Positions 25,047-37,737 of a stretch of 64,000 nucleotides of DNA are shown here, piece by piece. The notes below the pieces were generated by a model. That model was not told where the DNA came from, made no database searches, and worked only from the letters and a program-made list of their open reading frames with translations. The position numbers and the translations under genes are program-made. This DNA comes from Selaginella tamariscina. Taxonomy: Eukaryota; Streptophyta; Lycopodiopsida; Selaginellales; Selaginellaceae. How positions within the stretch are numbered: position 1 is the first letter of the stretch; each line of letters starts with the position of its first letter. The stretch lies in the NCBI GenBank assembly GCA_003024785.1, contig PUQB01000012.1:533019-597018 (forward strand), given 5' to 3'.

Positions 25047-26805
25047 TAGTCATAATGTAGCACTATGATTATCAAGCTGTTGTCATTTGCATATGTTCAA
25101 TGGTGTAAGCACACTTTTAATGAAGTTATTTAGTTTTTCTACATTCATGTTATAGTTTATACCAGTTGTGATATGGTTTCGTGCAAAATGCAGATGTGAA
25201 CTCTGATTTGATCCAACCAAAGGCTGCATGGATGACGGACTCTCCGGTTGGACTAGTGTGGCCAAATACTTCTGCACGTCTTGGTAGCTATCACCATGTT
25301 CTACAGAGCTTGGGCCTACAGGTACATATACATACACATCTAGACATATACTTATAACCTGTGTCTGCTTATATTTGTATGTAATCAACTATACATAGTT
25401 TCAGTCAACGACAAACAAACACACATATATTTGTTGCACTCATGAGAGTTCGATTCAACAGGATTTAACACTTGTAGAGCAAGTTGTGGAGACAGCAAGG
25501 GCGGTTTCAGTGAACGACGTGGTGAAAGCCAACAAACTCGTTGACAAAGTGAGAAGCCAGGCGTCTCCATTGGGTACATCAACACAGCGAATAGCACACT
25601 ACTTTGTGGAAGCATTAGTGGCCAGGATGTCGTCAACAGGAAATGGCCTTTTCACAGCTATGTGTCATGCAAGGCCCACAGCTGGCGCTATGCTGAGGTC
25701 TGTTGAGTACATCATGGAAAGAAGTCCACTCCTCTCCGTGCGCTATTTCTTCCCTAACCAGGTGATATGACATATCGTATTGATCCGTGCATACATACCC
25801 ATATACATCACTATTGTGTGTGATATATATATATATATAGAGAGAGGGGGGGGGAGGGGGGGGGAGCCTACCTGAATCTGTTGTATTTAAAACTATCACA
25901 TACTCATACATGTATATTATTTGACATGTGTGTGTGTGTGTGTGACATATGCATTTACAATGTTCTTGGTCACTTCACAGGTCATTCTCAGGGCTTGCAA
26001 GGGACACTCACGCATACACATCGTGGACTATGGTTCAACATTGGGTTTCCAATGGCCAACACTCATGCAGGAGCTTGCAAAGACACCCGGTGGCCCTCCC
26101 CACCTCCGTATCACAGGCATAGACTCCCCATTACCAGGTGGGGGCACAGCAAGCGACGTGGGTTGTATGCTACGTGAATACGCTCGGTCAATCGGTCTCC
26201 CTTTCAAGTTCCGGGCAGTCTCTAAACGCTGGGAGAGCGTAGATGCTTCAACACTCAAACTCAGAGACGACGAGGCCCTGTTTGTCAACTGCATGTTCAG
26301 GCAGACAAACCTCCTGGACGAGTCCGTGTTAGCTGAGAGTCCGAGGAAGGTGTGGCTTAACAAGGTACGCAGCCTGAACCCTAAGATCTTCACACAGGGC
26401 GTCAACAATGCAAGCTACAACGTACCGTTCTTCATGACGAGGTTCCTGGAGGCGCTCACACACTTTGCTATACTCTTTGATGCCATAGACTGCTGCTCGC
26501 AACCTGAGAGCGTGGAGAGGCACTTACTCGAGCAGGAGAAGTATGGGCGTGAGATTGTGAACATTGTGGCGTGTGAGGGGCTGGAACGTGTGGAACGAGC
26601 TGAGACGTATAAGCAGTGGCACTCAAGAACACAGAGGGCCAACTTTGAGCTGCTTGATATCGACCCCGAGGTGTTTAAGGACACGGAGTCTTTGATGAGT
26701 ATGTATCACCAGGATTTTGGGCTCCATAAGGATCATGGATGGTTGCTCCTGGGTTGGAAGGGACAAATTCTTCATGCTTTCTCTGCATGGAGGCCAAAAT
26801 CTTAG
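24157..26805 (+). CDS. GRAS-domain transcriptional regulator, LISCL/SCL14-like
   Basis: Exons 24157-24920, 25194-25321, 25462-25761 and 25981-26805. The N-terminus is acidic and Ser/Asp-rich, as usual for a GRAS activation region. The GRAS domain runs in order: first leucine-rich region (LVEQVVETARAVSVNDVVKA), VHIID box as RIHIVDYG, second Leu-rich region (GCMLREYARSIGLPFKFRAV), PFYRE region (NASYNVPFFMTRFLEALTHF, then GREIVNIVACEGLERVER) and the SAW end (LLLGWKGQILHAFSAWRPKS). The pattern of residues is that of the LISCL subfamily, which acts with other transcription factors in stress and detoxification responses. The first exon changes frame near 24790, in a GA-rich run; the reading frame resumes with DEADVDEFTSQPEM. 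Introns carry TG/CA and AT microsatellites. Confidence 0.92.
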
Positions 26806-29800
26806 TAACAGATGGTTATGGTTTACACATTACATGTATTTTAACAAGGTTTATTCGTAATTATGTGTATGTATATACTCTCTCGTTTATGTGAGAGAGC
26901 GGTGGAGCTTGTTCGTGAGAGGAGTCTGTGATCTTACATTCAATTCTTTAGATGCATTTTCTGCAGAGTTTTGAGATTTCAATAAAACACTATACTCTTT
27001 GACTTTTTTAACTAATTAAAAACATTTAACTATGTAATAATCGTTCAATTTTTTATTTATATTAAGTTTAATAATTAATTAATCTTTTAACTGAGCTCCA
27101 ATGCTTCTTTTTAAGTTTATAAGAGTTTTCTAAATACCATTATTAAAGACCACGGTGTTAAAAATGCTAAATAAAATGAAGTTTAAATGCTAAAAGCAAG
27201 AAATGATATATTTTTTAAAGTAATTATATTATATTGCAATAAGCGTGGGTACAATAGATTACTAGTATGATTTGTCTGATTAAGTATTATTTATATAATA
27301 GATTAAATATATGATTTGTCTGATTAAGAATTAAATAAATAAAAATCGTAACAACCTCTTAAAGTTTGGAAAGTTAACATGGAATTTAATCGTAAACCTA
27401 ATTTTTATAAAGTAATTTATTTAACTAATGAAATTAAAATTTTAAATTCATAATAGATATAGTAGAAACGATTGTCAAAATTGATTTTAAACCACAGTTT
27501 CACTATTTATGAATAATAAAATCAAAATTTAGGGTTAAATATATATATTATTAATATATATAATTAATAAATTAATATATATATTTTAATATTAAAGAAT
27601 ATAAGATTTAATTTATGTATTTTATATAATTGAAGATCGTCAAAAATCATTATATATATTGAGTTAAATTTTTTTGATTTAAATTATCATAGTTTTTTTA
27701 GTGGTCTAAGTCGTGGTCTAAGTCAATTTTGTTAATTTATAAAATATATCAAGAATATATTAAATTATATAAATTTGTTTAATCAGAATATTAATAATAT
27801 AATATACTTAAAAGAAATTCAAATTATTGGCTTAATTTAAATATAAGTAAGTCATTACGCATATACTTAAATTTACATACAATAAATCGTAACTTATTGA
27901 TGTTAGTATGACAATTGTAGAAACTAGTTTTGATATATTTATGCATGTCTTTCTTAAGTAAACGTATTTATCTTAAATATTGTCATATGTAGATGCATAT
28001 GCATATGTGTGTGTGTATATATACGTACGTATGTATGTATATACTCTCTTTCTATCTATGTGTGTGTTGTATTTAAGTATGCTACAAGATATCATCTCTA
28101 CACTGTTCAACCGTTTGCATTTAAATTTAAACTGCATATTGTATTTTAACTAACAATGACATGGAAACTGACACTCAAACGATGGAAATCATATAATCTA
28201 AATAATGTTCTCACCAGTTATTAATTAATTGTGCTAATGATAGTTTATTAATGGAGTTACGATAGAATGACACTTATATGGTATTGCAAATGTATGAATT
28301 GAGATAATACAAGATTTTGTTCATTTATTTATTTTTATATTTATAAAATAAAATAGAAACATAGGGAATGTTCCTTGTTTGAAACAATATATGACCTTAA
28401 TTTATTTTTTTTGGTAATAATGTAATTTTATTAACACATATTTGGGTTAAAATGTAGTAACATTTAAATGTATTAAATTCTTTTTAAATTTGAATTAAGA
28501 ATGAACATTTAAAAGATAAAGTTTATAGTATTTGAGTCATACCATAACAAGTGTATAAGTGTGTTTTAAGAAGGAGAAGAGCTTTATCAGCTTAATATTT
28601 TATAAGTTTGTTGGTGTGAATTTTTTAAGTGAGACATATAGTAATTATATAAATAATAAATTTTAAATAACTTAATTAATGTTTTTTTATTTTGATTTTT
28701 TGTATTACGTAATGTTTTTATAAGAGAATTAATATGAAATTTAATATGTAAGTTGCATCTTTTTAAAGTTCTAGTTGTATACCTTCTTTTATATAATATT
28801 AAAATATGAAAACATTTAATATGTCAAAAATAACATAAACTTATATAATATTATTATTTTTTTATTGAGTATTTTTAGTCTTTCATATTATGTTATTATA
28901 AGAGATTGGAATGAAATTATTAAAATTAATATGATAAAATTTGTTATAAATTGTAAGGATTACGCTATTGAACAATATTTTATTATTACTTTCAAAATAA
29001 TTATTGATTTTAACACTTAGAAATTGATTTAAATACAAAAAAGCTTCATTTTATAATACTAAATCCTTAATAATAATAATAAAGCACTAATAATACAATG
29101 TCACTCTTTAGAAATAATTATCAATGTATATTTTAAATGACATCATATGATTTAATATAAGTAAAGATATATATCTTATACAAATAAATAATGAAAATTT
29201 ATTAAAATTATTTGACTTTACATAATAATATATAAGAACTTTCTTAAATTTTATTTGAGATGTTTTTAAAAATGAAAATCAATTACTAATTGTTTATTTT
29301 TACATTATTTTAAAAGAGTGCATGAAAAATATAAGGGTTGAGATTTAATTCTTAACTCAATACAATTAATTATTTATTAATTAAATCTTTTTTAACTGAG
29401 TCCCTTCACATATCATTAGTTAAGTTATTTTTACTTTAACCAGTATAGCTATGTAAAAGTAAGGCAATTAAATTAATTTTACCACTTAATTCATAATTAA
29501 CCAATTGTAATATAAAAATAAAAAATTACTTATTTGTTAAGTATTAATTAATACTAACTTAATCAAAGCATGTAATAAGAAGAAACTCATAACATTTTGT
29601 TCTTTAATAAACATAGTAAATGTATATGTATAAACTTAAAATTATATATTTCAAATGTTGTTTTCGATCTCATCGTTTTTAACTAAATACATAACTAAAT
29701 ATTTTTTTTTTCTTAATTAAAATGACAAAACATCTTAAATAATAAGTTTATTGTGTGTGTCTATCATCAACACCCCATTAACAACCATATTAAATCTTAA

Positions 29801-30785
29801 TCCCTCACCTTAAATCCTAAACCCATGTGACTACATCATATGGTCACCTTAAATTTTGAACTCACATGACAGTCACTTTAAATCTTGAATCCATATAACC
29901 CATTAGGGTATACCTAGGAGCTTAAGATTTAGGGTTTAGAGATAAACTCATTAATAAATAAAAGGTAAATATATATATTATATTTAAGTAAGTAAAAGAT
30001 TATTAAAAATTATATTATATATTAATAAAAAAAAACATATGTATATAAAAACCATATGTAAAAAAGAGAGATATATATGTTGATTTATTATGTAGGTAAA
30101 CATGTCACAAAGCAAAAGGAAAAGACTATATACGAGTGTGAGTTAAGGAGTTTTATGGCTTAAAGAGCAAGGAATTGCCAATGACAAGAGGTAACTTTAT
30201 GGCTTAAAGAGCAAGGAATTGCCAACGACAAGAGGTAAAAATGTAAAAATAACAAGAGACAAATATAATAAGTTTATTTTGTGTATGTATTTGTGTCTGT
30301 TTATTATAAATGCCTCATTAATGACTATTTTAATCATAAATCCACATAACACTATCAAAGGTTATTTATTTCATCAATGGTCATTTTAAATATTAAATGT
30401 ACACGACACTATCAATACCATTAAGTATCATTTTAAATTCTAAACCCACACAACACTATTGAGACTGTTGGACCATTAATGGCCATCCTAAATCCTCAAT
30501 TCACATTTCACTATTAAGGCTATTAGATTGAACATAGAATACATTGTATTGATGTTCAAAGTTAAATTCATTAAATTAATGATAATAATTGGGTTATTAG
30601 ATTAATAATAATAATTAAGTTAAGAATAATAATTAGGTAACTTATGAATAAATTTATTAAGGATTTAGATTAAATTCACTAACAATTAGGGTAAAGGTTG
30701 GGTAAATTTAAGAGTTTAATAATAAAATAACAAATGAATTAAAAATCTAATTTAAAAATAAACTCACTAAGTTAAAAATAATAAA
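26806..30785. other. AT-rich gene-poor region of about 4 kb
   Basis: Extremely AT-rich, with no ORF worth reporting. A partial duplication (TATGATTTGTCTGATTAAG) occurs near 27270 and 27310. Another stretch (29780-30480) repeats phrases such as TTAAATC-TTAAACCCA-CA-AC with TTAAGG/CCATTAA, suggesting an old degenerate repeat. Confidence 0.6.
30152..30237. repeat. Tandem duplication of about 44 bp
   Basis: TTTATGGCTTAAAGAGCAAG and the bases after it, through GACAAGAGGTAA, occur twice in a row with one T/C difference (AATGAC versus AACGAC). Confidence 0.9.
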
Positions 30786-30928
30786 CTATTTTATTAATGT
30801 ATAGTGATGCATAGTCAGATGCCAAAATGGTGATACTACTTGATAAATTAATTTTGGTATTATCAAATAAGTGAGTATGACAAAAAGAAGTGAATCAATA
30901 TAATGTTGTTCAAACACATTACCTATTG

Positions 30929-30930
<2 letters not shown>

Positions 30931-30967
<37 letters not shown>
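30931..30967. repeat. (AC)n microsatellite
   Basis: About 18 perfect AC units in otherwise AT-rich DNA next to the broken DUF7869-like gene. Confidence 0.95.
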
Positions 30968-30968
<1 letters not shown>

Positions 30969-31314
30969 TTTCCACACAAAGGATTTTGTTAGAACTTTTT
31001 GGATAAAATATGCTGCTGTCACATACACAACAAATGTCAAAATCTAAATTTAAACTTTTCTAACTTAGATTAACGCTCACCTCATACAATTTACAAATTT
31101 TCAAACAATTATTCACTAAGTAATGTACTTTTCGAAAGGGACACAATAAGAAATTAAGAAATTAGTATTATCTGTGTGAATACATAACAATAGTCTCCCA
31201 ATAGTTGACCACATGCTTATATAGTTCTAAGTAACCAATTGCCTTATCAGAATTCTTTAGCATCGATTTTTGAATCCATGCCACATATTTTTTGATGCCA
31301 TCAATAATAACTTC

Positions 31315-33393
31315 TTATTCCTTGAGCTGGGCACCCAATGGAATAGGGTTTGGTTGTTCTTCTGGGAGAAGTGGCTTTTCAATCTCTTCATTTTTAAAGA
31401 GCATTAACCCCTCTTTCGTTAACCACTCATGCTCCGATGGTTGTAACTTGTACTGCATAATAGGTATACCATCTTGTATGGAGAAAAAGAATTGTAGTGG
31501 CACAAGGTGACCAACTAAAGAATCACTTTCCTCTTTATATACTCCTTGAGAAACTTTTTTGAAGTCTGGCACCTCAGTCACAAGAAAAGTACAATTTTTT
31601 TTGGAGATGCAGTTTTCAAAAAGATTCATCATATGCGGTAAGGTAAGTGCACTTGTCCTTTTTATAAAGTTGGAGACCTTGCTAAAGAACGCATCAATAT
31701 CTTCATGAGTATGACCAACCATAAGAAAACTGAGCGTGATTGTCTCAAACACACCTTTGGCAACAAGCATTGACAAGTATGCTAGCACATATCTAAAAAT
31801 AAAAGTAAGTATAAGCTTGAGAAACCCTTAAGTAAAATGATTTACCTATTTTTGTTCTCGCCTGCACAATTATCCATGTGTAAAAGCAAATGACGAGGAA
31901 GCTTATTTGATGTTGAGGACATATGTACACTATTTGAGCTAGATCCCTCCATTAAACCTGAACTCTTAACAAGGCCATCTGTTTTTTGTGCAGGCTGCTG
32001 ACAATGCCTCTCATATTCCCAAGTAACCTTAAGTGCAGACGTGTTCATGAGAGCATTATGTAAAAGTTGAAGGTGTTTTTCTTCACTTTGAGATCACTGA
32101 TAGGACTTGTCTGTGAGTGGGCTTCAAGGTTTCTGAAACACATGGCCAACGACCCAATAGTGAAATTGGAGTCGCTAGACCAATGTGGAAGTGAAAAGTG
32201 TCCATATGACTCACAACCGTGTCCATGTGTTAGCACACATGTCAATGAAATCGGAAGTTTCATGACATTTCCAAGGCACTTTGGTGTTGCAACAAGTTTT
32301 GAAATGTTGGTCTTTGAATGATCTATCTTGTCATGGATCAAGCACAGGTACTCTGATAAGCATGCGGTGTGCATAGTACTGAGACCGACAAGTTTGTTGT
32401 GCAATCATGTGGGCCTCCATCTTCTTTTGAATGGCAGTGATCTCCACCAAGATTTTTGCACAAGCCTCTACAGCCTTCAATGATGTACAAGTGTCACACT
32501 TGGAAAAGTTAAAGTTTTTTAATCTGCACATCCTTAAAATGAGTATTCCATATGTTGTTGAAGGTACCAGTGCAGATTGCTTGCAGCCCCATCAAATTGA
32601 GGCACTTGTTCACATGTTCACACAGCTTCAATTGAGTGTAGATTGAAGGCAAAACCTTGAGATTTTCCCTGACCCTGCATTTGTGGTTCGGCATTTGTGA
32701 GGCATCTTGTCTGCATTTGCTTCCACAAAAGCCTTGAGTATCTCTATGGCTGCCATAATGTGAGAGCGGGTTTTGACCAAGCGAGTGTTCCCATGTACTA
32801 AGGTTCATGCTCCATTTAGCCACTCATCCCTCCAACGGTAGAACGTGGTCTTTGAGATCCCGTATATACTGTACCAAGCTTTGAAGCAGATGGCCACCTT
32901 ATTAAATACCCTGATAACCTGTGTCCGCCATTCCATCAATACTCCTAGTTAGTGCAGCATATACAAACTCATGCCTTTGCTTTTGGGTGAGCGTACGAAA
33001 AACATGTCTACATTGGGTAATTTCATTCCGGTTTGCCATCTGACAACACTTCTTCTTGTAGCAATCAATCATGAAAATGCTCATAACACTTTCGGAAAAT
33101 GTAGGATCCATCTTGACCCTCTTGCTGAAACTTGCAGGGGAAGATCTGCAACACATGAATCGCCTTTTTCTTACAATAAGACCAATGCAATGAACCTCTT
33201 TAAATATGAGTTGTTCTTCCGGGTTATTATTATTGAAATCCAACCCAGAATATGTTGAACCATCTTGCCATCTTAATTCAGATGTTTGCCACCTCACGAG
33301 GGATCTAGGATGAAATGTGTCATTAGGTGAAACCTCTGTCACAACTACACCCACGAAGTCGGACCCTAGTTTCTCTTCTGACACTGCTTCCAT
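31315..33393 (-). pseudogene. DUF7869-like protein, probably transposon-derived (broken)
   Basis: The 3' part carries the family signature HMDNCAGENKN followed, across a 53-nt GT-AG intron (31845-31793), by RYVLAYLSMLVAKGVFET and FLMVGHTHEDIDAFFS. These are the Asp- and His-rich motifs of DUF7869, a domain common in repetitive gene families and suspected to be RNase H-fold transposase-like. The 5' part (MEAVSEEKLGSDFVGVVVTE, and CRHVFRTLTQKQRHEFVYA) lies in other frames, with stops between. The last exon ends with a Pro-rich tail (LLPEEQPNPIPLGAQLKE). Several frame changes in 32050-32900 suggest decay. I cannot see terminal repeats. Confidence 0.65.
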
Positions 33394-33859
33394 TGGATTT
33401 ATAGCTGTGATGATGCCTCTCCCAACCTCAATCTATGAAGAAAGAGAATCACCTCATCCATCATAGTAGGCAAGCCATCATCTGGTAAACTCGTGCTACT
33501 ATTTGTTTGTGACTCTGCATATTTGTGTTAGCCTTAACTTCATCTAATTCCATAATATAGGAGAACCCTCCTCAAGTTCCATTCCCGAAACCTCAACATG
33601 CTTGTAAATGATGTTCACCCATACGTACACACAAGATCCTTGGGCAATATTGTGACATGATGCATTATCATCTCGAACTTCCGCAGTTCCAATGCCAACT
33701 ATCTCATTGTTCCGAAGAAGACATACTTTATTTCCAGTATTAAACATATTGTCTTGAACATAAATAATTGTGTTATTTATGATATCATGTTGCTTAATAA
33801 TATGCATGTGCAATAATACATAATTATGTATAGAGATAATTTCATGCTTAATTAATACA

Positions 33860-34625
33860 ATTGATGGGCAGGATTAATCCCGCCCACGACTCCCTCCAAC
33901 AAGGAATGGTGGGCGGGATTAATCCCACCGACGAAGCTACCCCTTTGGAAAGAATCAGTGGATTAATCCTGCTGTCGACTCTACCTCATCGGAGAGAGTT
34001 GGCAGGATTAATCCCGCCACTGGATCTTCCTCGTCGGAGAGAGGCGGCGAGATTAATCCCACCCCCGGATCTTTTTCGTCAGAGAGGCAGTGGGATTAAT
34101 CCCGCCGCGGGACTCCCTCCGACAAGGAAGTACAGGCGGGATTAATCCTGCCGCCCCCTCTTTCTCATTGGAGAGAGGCAGCAGGATTAATCCCGCCGCA
34201 ACTCCCTCCGATGAGGAAAAGGGGCGGGATTAATCCTGCCCACAACTCTGACGACGGGGAATAGGCGGTGTGATTAATCCCGCTCATAACTCTCTCCGAA
34301 GCTATGATTTCAATAAGATCTCGGGATAAATCCTGCCCACAAATATTTAAAACAGGGAAGTGGTGGTGAGATTAATCTTGCCACCCCTTCTCTGCCTCTT
34401 AAAATGGTTGGCAAGATTAATCTCGCTGACAACTCTTTCTAATAAATTTAGGTAACTCTTTATCAATTGAGAAAGTTATCGGCGGGATTCCGCTGTTCTT
34501 TTTAAGAGGTGGAGAAGCATTGTCCGAACTAACCATAATTATCAAAGAGATGGTGGCGAGATTAATCTTACCACCTCTTCTAAGAGACAAAAAAAAATGG
34601 CCGGATTAATACCGCCCCAGCTAAT
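33860..34625. repeat. Palindromic minisatellite array A (about 45-bp period)
   Basis: About 16 copies of an 18-bp palindrome, ideal form GGCGGGATTAATCCCGCC, starting near 33867, 33912, 33956, 34001, 34045, 34090, 34135, 34180, 34223 and 34266, then more diverged copies to 34620. Period is 43-45 bp. Spacers of about 27 bp are related to each other (CTCCCTCCGACAAGGAAG and TCTTCCTCGTCGGAGAGAGG types) and are themselves imperfect inverted repeats. The ORF through it is a by-product of the repeat. Confidence 0.95.
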
Positions 34626-36589
34626 CGAGAATATTAAGTTAGAAGTAAATTTAAATGGGATAAATCCCTAACGGAATATATTGTAATCCTAATGCATTCC
34701 TAAACCCTTAAATTCTAAATTTAAGAGAGAATGTAAGAGAGTGAATCTTTATAATTATATCCAAATTATTTATAATACTTACTTGTAAATAGCACTGAAG
34801 GCACCATGCTTTCCTATAAACAATAGCGCACTCAATTTAATGTCGCTCCTGAGTTGATCACTAAGAAGAAAAAAGAAAATCTGAAGAGTGAAAAATAAAG
34901 AAATGAAGAGACCCTTGCTAAAGAAAGAACCAAATCTGAATTTGAGTGGGAAATTAAATGCATTTTCAAATTTACATGTCAAACTGACAATACTTATATC
35001 AGAAATTCAAATTTTTTAAAAGAACAAAAAATAAAATTTAATATGAGCTGAAACAAATAACCGACAATCTAACATATATACTCTCCAATTCCAATGAGTG
35101 TTTTAAAATTGCATTTAATGTCATTCAAATGATTCAAACTGTTTACTATTACGAAATTTTAATAATTATTCTACATTCTGAATATTCCAGTATATATTAT
35201 TAATATATATTATAAATATATTACTTATACAATAAATAAATTGATATATTATTATGTATTATTTAAATATATTCATAGTCTGTTTATTATTATTTTTCTT
35301 AATTACTCGAGTAATTAATTTACATTTCCTACTATTAATGGGATATTCTTTATTATTTTCTTAATATTGAAAGAATATTCCAATATTAAACCTGATTATT
35401 AAAATTAAATTAGTCTTATTCTTAATTATTTCAGTAATTATTTTACATTTGTATATATTAATGGGATTTTCTCAATTAATTTCTTATTATTTCAAGAATA
35501 TTCCTATGTTAAACCTTATTATCAATATTAAATTAATATATATATTTAAAACTATTAAAATGATGTATTATTATGTATAATTTAAAATATGTTCATAGTG
35601 TGTATATTAATATCATTTTCTTAATTACTTGAGTAATTAATCTTCTTTATATTAATGGGATATTCTTTATTATTTTCTTATTATTCCAAGAATATTCCAA
35701 TATTAAACATGATTATCATAATTAATTTAATTAATTATTCAGTACTTGATTTACATTTGTATATATTAATGAGATTTCCCAATTAAATTCTTATTATTTC
35801 AAGAATATTCCAGTGTTAAACCTTATTATCAATATTAAATTAATATATATTATTAAAACTATATATGACTATATATTAAATAAAATCATATATTATTATG
35901 TATAATTTAAAATATGTTCATAATGTGTTTATTAATATTATTTTCTTAATTATTCAATATTTGTTTTGCACACATATATAAACACAATCATAAATTTATA
36001 TATACACATGCATACACATTAGAAGCACTTACAGAGACACATATGCACACACATGCACATTGTCTTAAACCAAACTTGAGAAATTATATGTTGCTTCTTT
36101 ATTGAAAAACATCATGTTCAATGCATGTATGATTTATATGTACTCAGTCTGTGTGTATGTAACACATTGAATTTACACATGTAATATATATGTATGTGTG
36201 TATACACGTGTATGTATATATGTGTACTAATATATGCAATGTGTACGATTTTAATTTATTAACACTCTCTCTTTCTCTCATACATACACAGTGTCACCAT
36301 GCATAATCCCTTTCTCTCATACATACACACCATGCATTGATCATGATTCCATTAATATGTAGCCTGTCTCTCCTCTCATACATACACACCATGCATGATC
36401 CATAATATGTACTGATGTTACAATTTAAACCTTAAACCCTATGTAACACATTGAATTTACACATGTAATATGTATGTATGTGTCTGTGTGTGTATATCTG
36501 ATTAGGGTTAATATATATTCTATTTCTTTTAGGGTTTAGGTATATTCTTAGGGTTTCAAGAAGCAAGGCGGCGGACTGTGAAATCTCCC
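34626..36589. other. AT-rich spacer between palindrome arrays
   Basis: No gene. Contains a diverged repeat of about 300 bp: blocks with ATGGGATATTCTTTATTATT and CAAGAATATTCC recur near 35340, 35460, 35655 and 35770. This suggests an old AT-rich tandem array. Confidence 0.6.
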
Positions 36590-37028
36590 TCTCTTCACAC
36601 ACATGTGAAATCTCTCTCTCTTTCTCACACGCACACTCCTTTTATTTATTTATATTCACATATACATTTATATGTGTGTGTATCTTAATAATATAATTTA
36701 TTTATCTATCTCTCGCACACACACGCACACTTCTATACATATATACATACACACACACACACACACACGTGTGTGTGTGTGTGTGTGTTTTTGTGAATCT
36801 ATATAATTTTATTAATTTATTAATTTTATCTCTTACACACACACGCACACTTCTGTTTATCTGTATGATTTTATTTGTTTCGCTCACACACGCATACACA
36901 CGATATACATATACACACACACACACATATATATACCTATATACATATATACATATATATATTATGTGTACCAGTATCTGTATAATTCTATTTATTTATT
37001 TATCTCTCGCACACATGCACACTCCTAT

Positions 37029-37074
<46 letters not shown>

Positions 37075-37158
37075 CACATATATGTGTGTATGTGTGTGTA
37101 TTTGTATAATTTTATTGATTTGTTAATTTTATCTCTCGCACACACACACACACTCTTG

Positions 37159-37199
<41 letters not shown>

Positions 37200-37380
37200 A
37201 TTTGTATGATTTTATTTGTTTCGCTCACACACGCATACACACAATATACATATACATACATATATATATATATATACCTATGTACATTATACATACATAT
37301 ATTATGTGTACCAGTATCTGTATAATTTTATTTATTTATCTATTTCTCGCACACACACGCACACTCCTGTATATACAATG
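36590..37380. repeat. Dense CA/TG/TA microsatellite cluster
   Basis: Alternating (CA)n, (TG)n and (TA)n tracts fill the region and repeat a longer unit: TTTTATTTGTTTCGCTCACA recurs at about 36871 and 37213, and GTGTACCAGTATCTGTATAA at about 36965 and 37306. So about 340 bp has been duplicated in tandem. Confidence 0.85.
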
Positions 37381-37737
37381 GAAGAATTTAACTAATTCTA
37401 ATATTAACAATATTATATAACTTGTTTATAATTTATATCGTACTAAGAAACATTGAATAATTAAGAAAATAATATTAATAAACACACTATGAATATATTT
37501 TAAATTATACATAATGATAGCTTGTTGATTTGTATCTTAAGATTTCCCTTTGCGTCTTCTCATTCAAGCTAGTCATGAAACAACTTCGAACTTCAATTTA
37601 TTTAGCAAACACATACGATATACATATACATATACATATGTGTGTGTGTATTAGTATAATTTTATCTGATTTGTCTATTTCTGGCACACACACGCACTCT
37701 CCTACACAAACATATACATATAGATATATATGTGTGT

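Noticed and set aside
33860-34625. CRISPR-like array (18-bp palindromic repeat, 27-bp spacers)
   Set aside because: Spacers are related to one another, repeats are diverged, there are no cas genes, and the DNA is eukaryotic nuclear.
36702-37420. Several ORFs rich in Cys-Val, His-Thr and Tyr-Ile
   Set aside because: Products of (TG)n, (CA)n and (TA)n microsatellites only.
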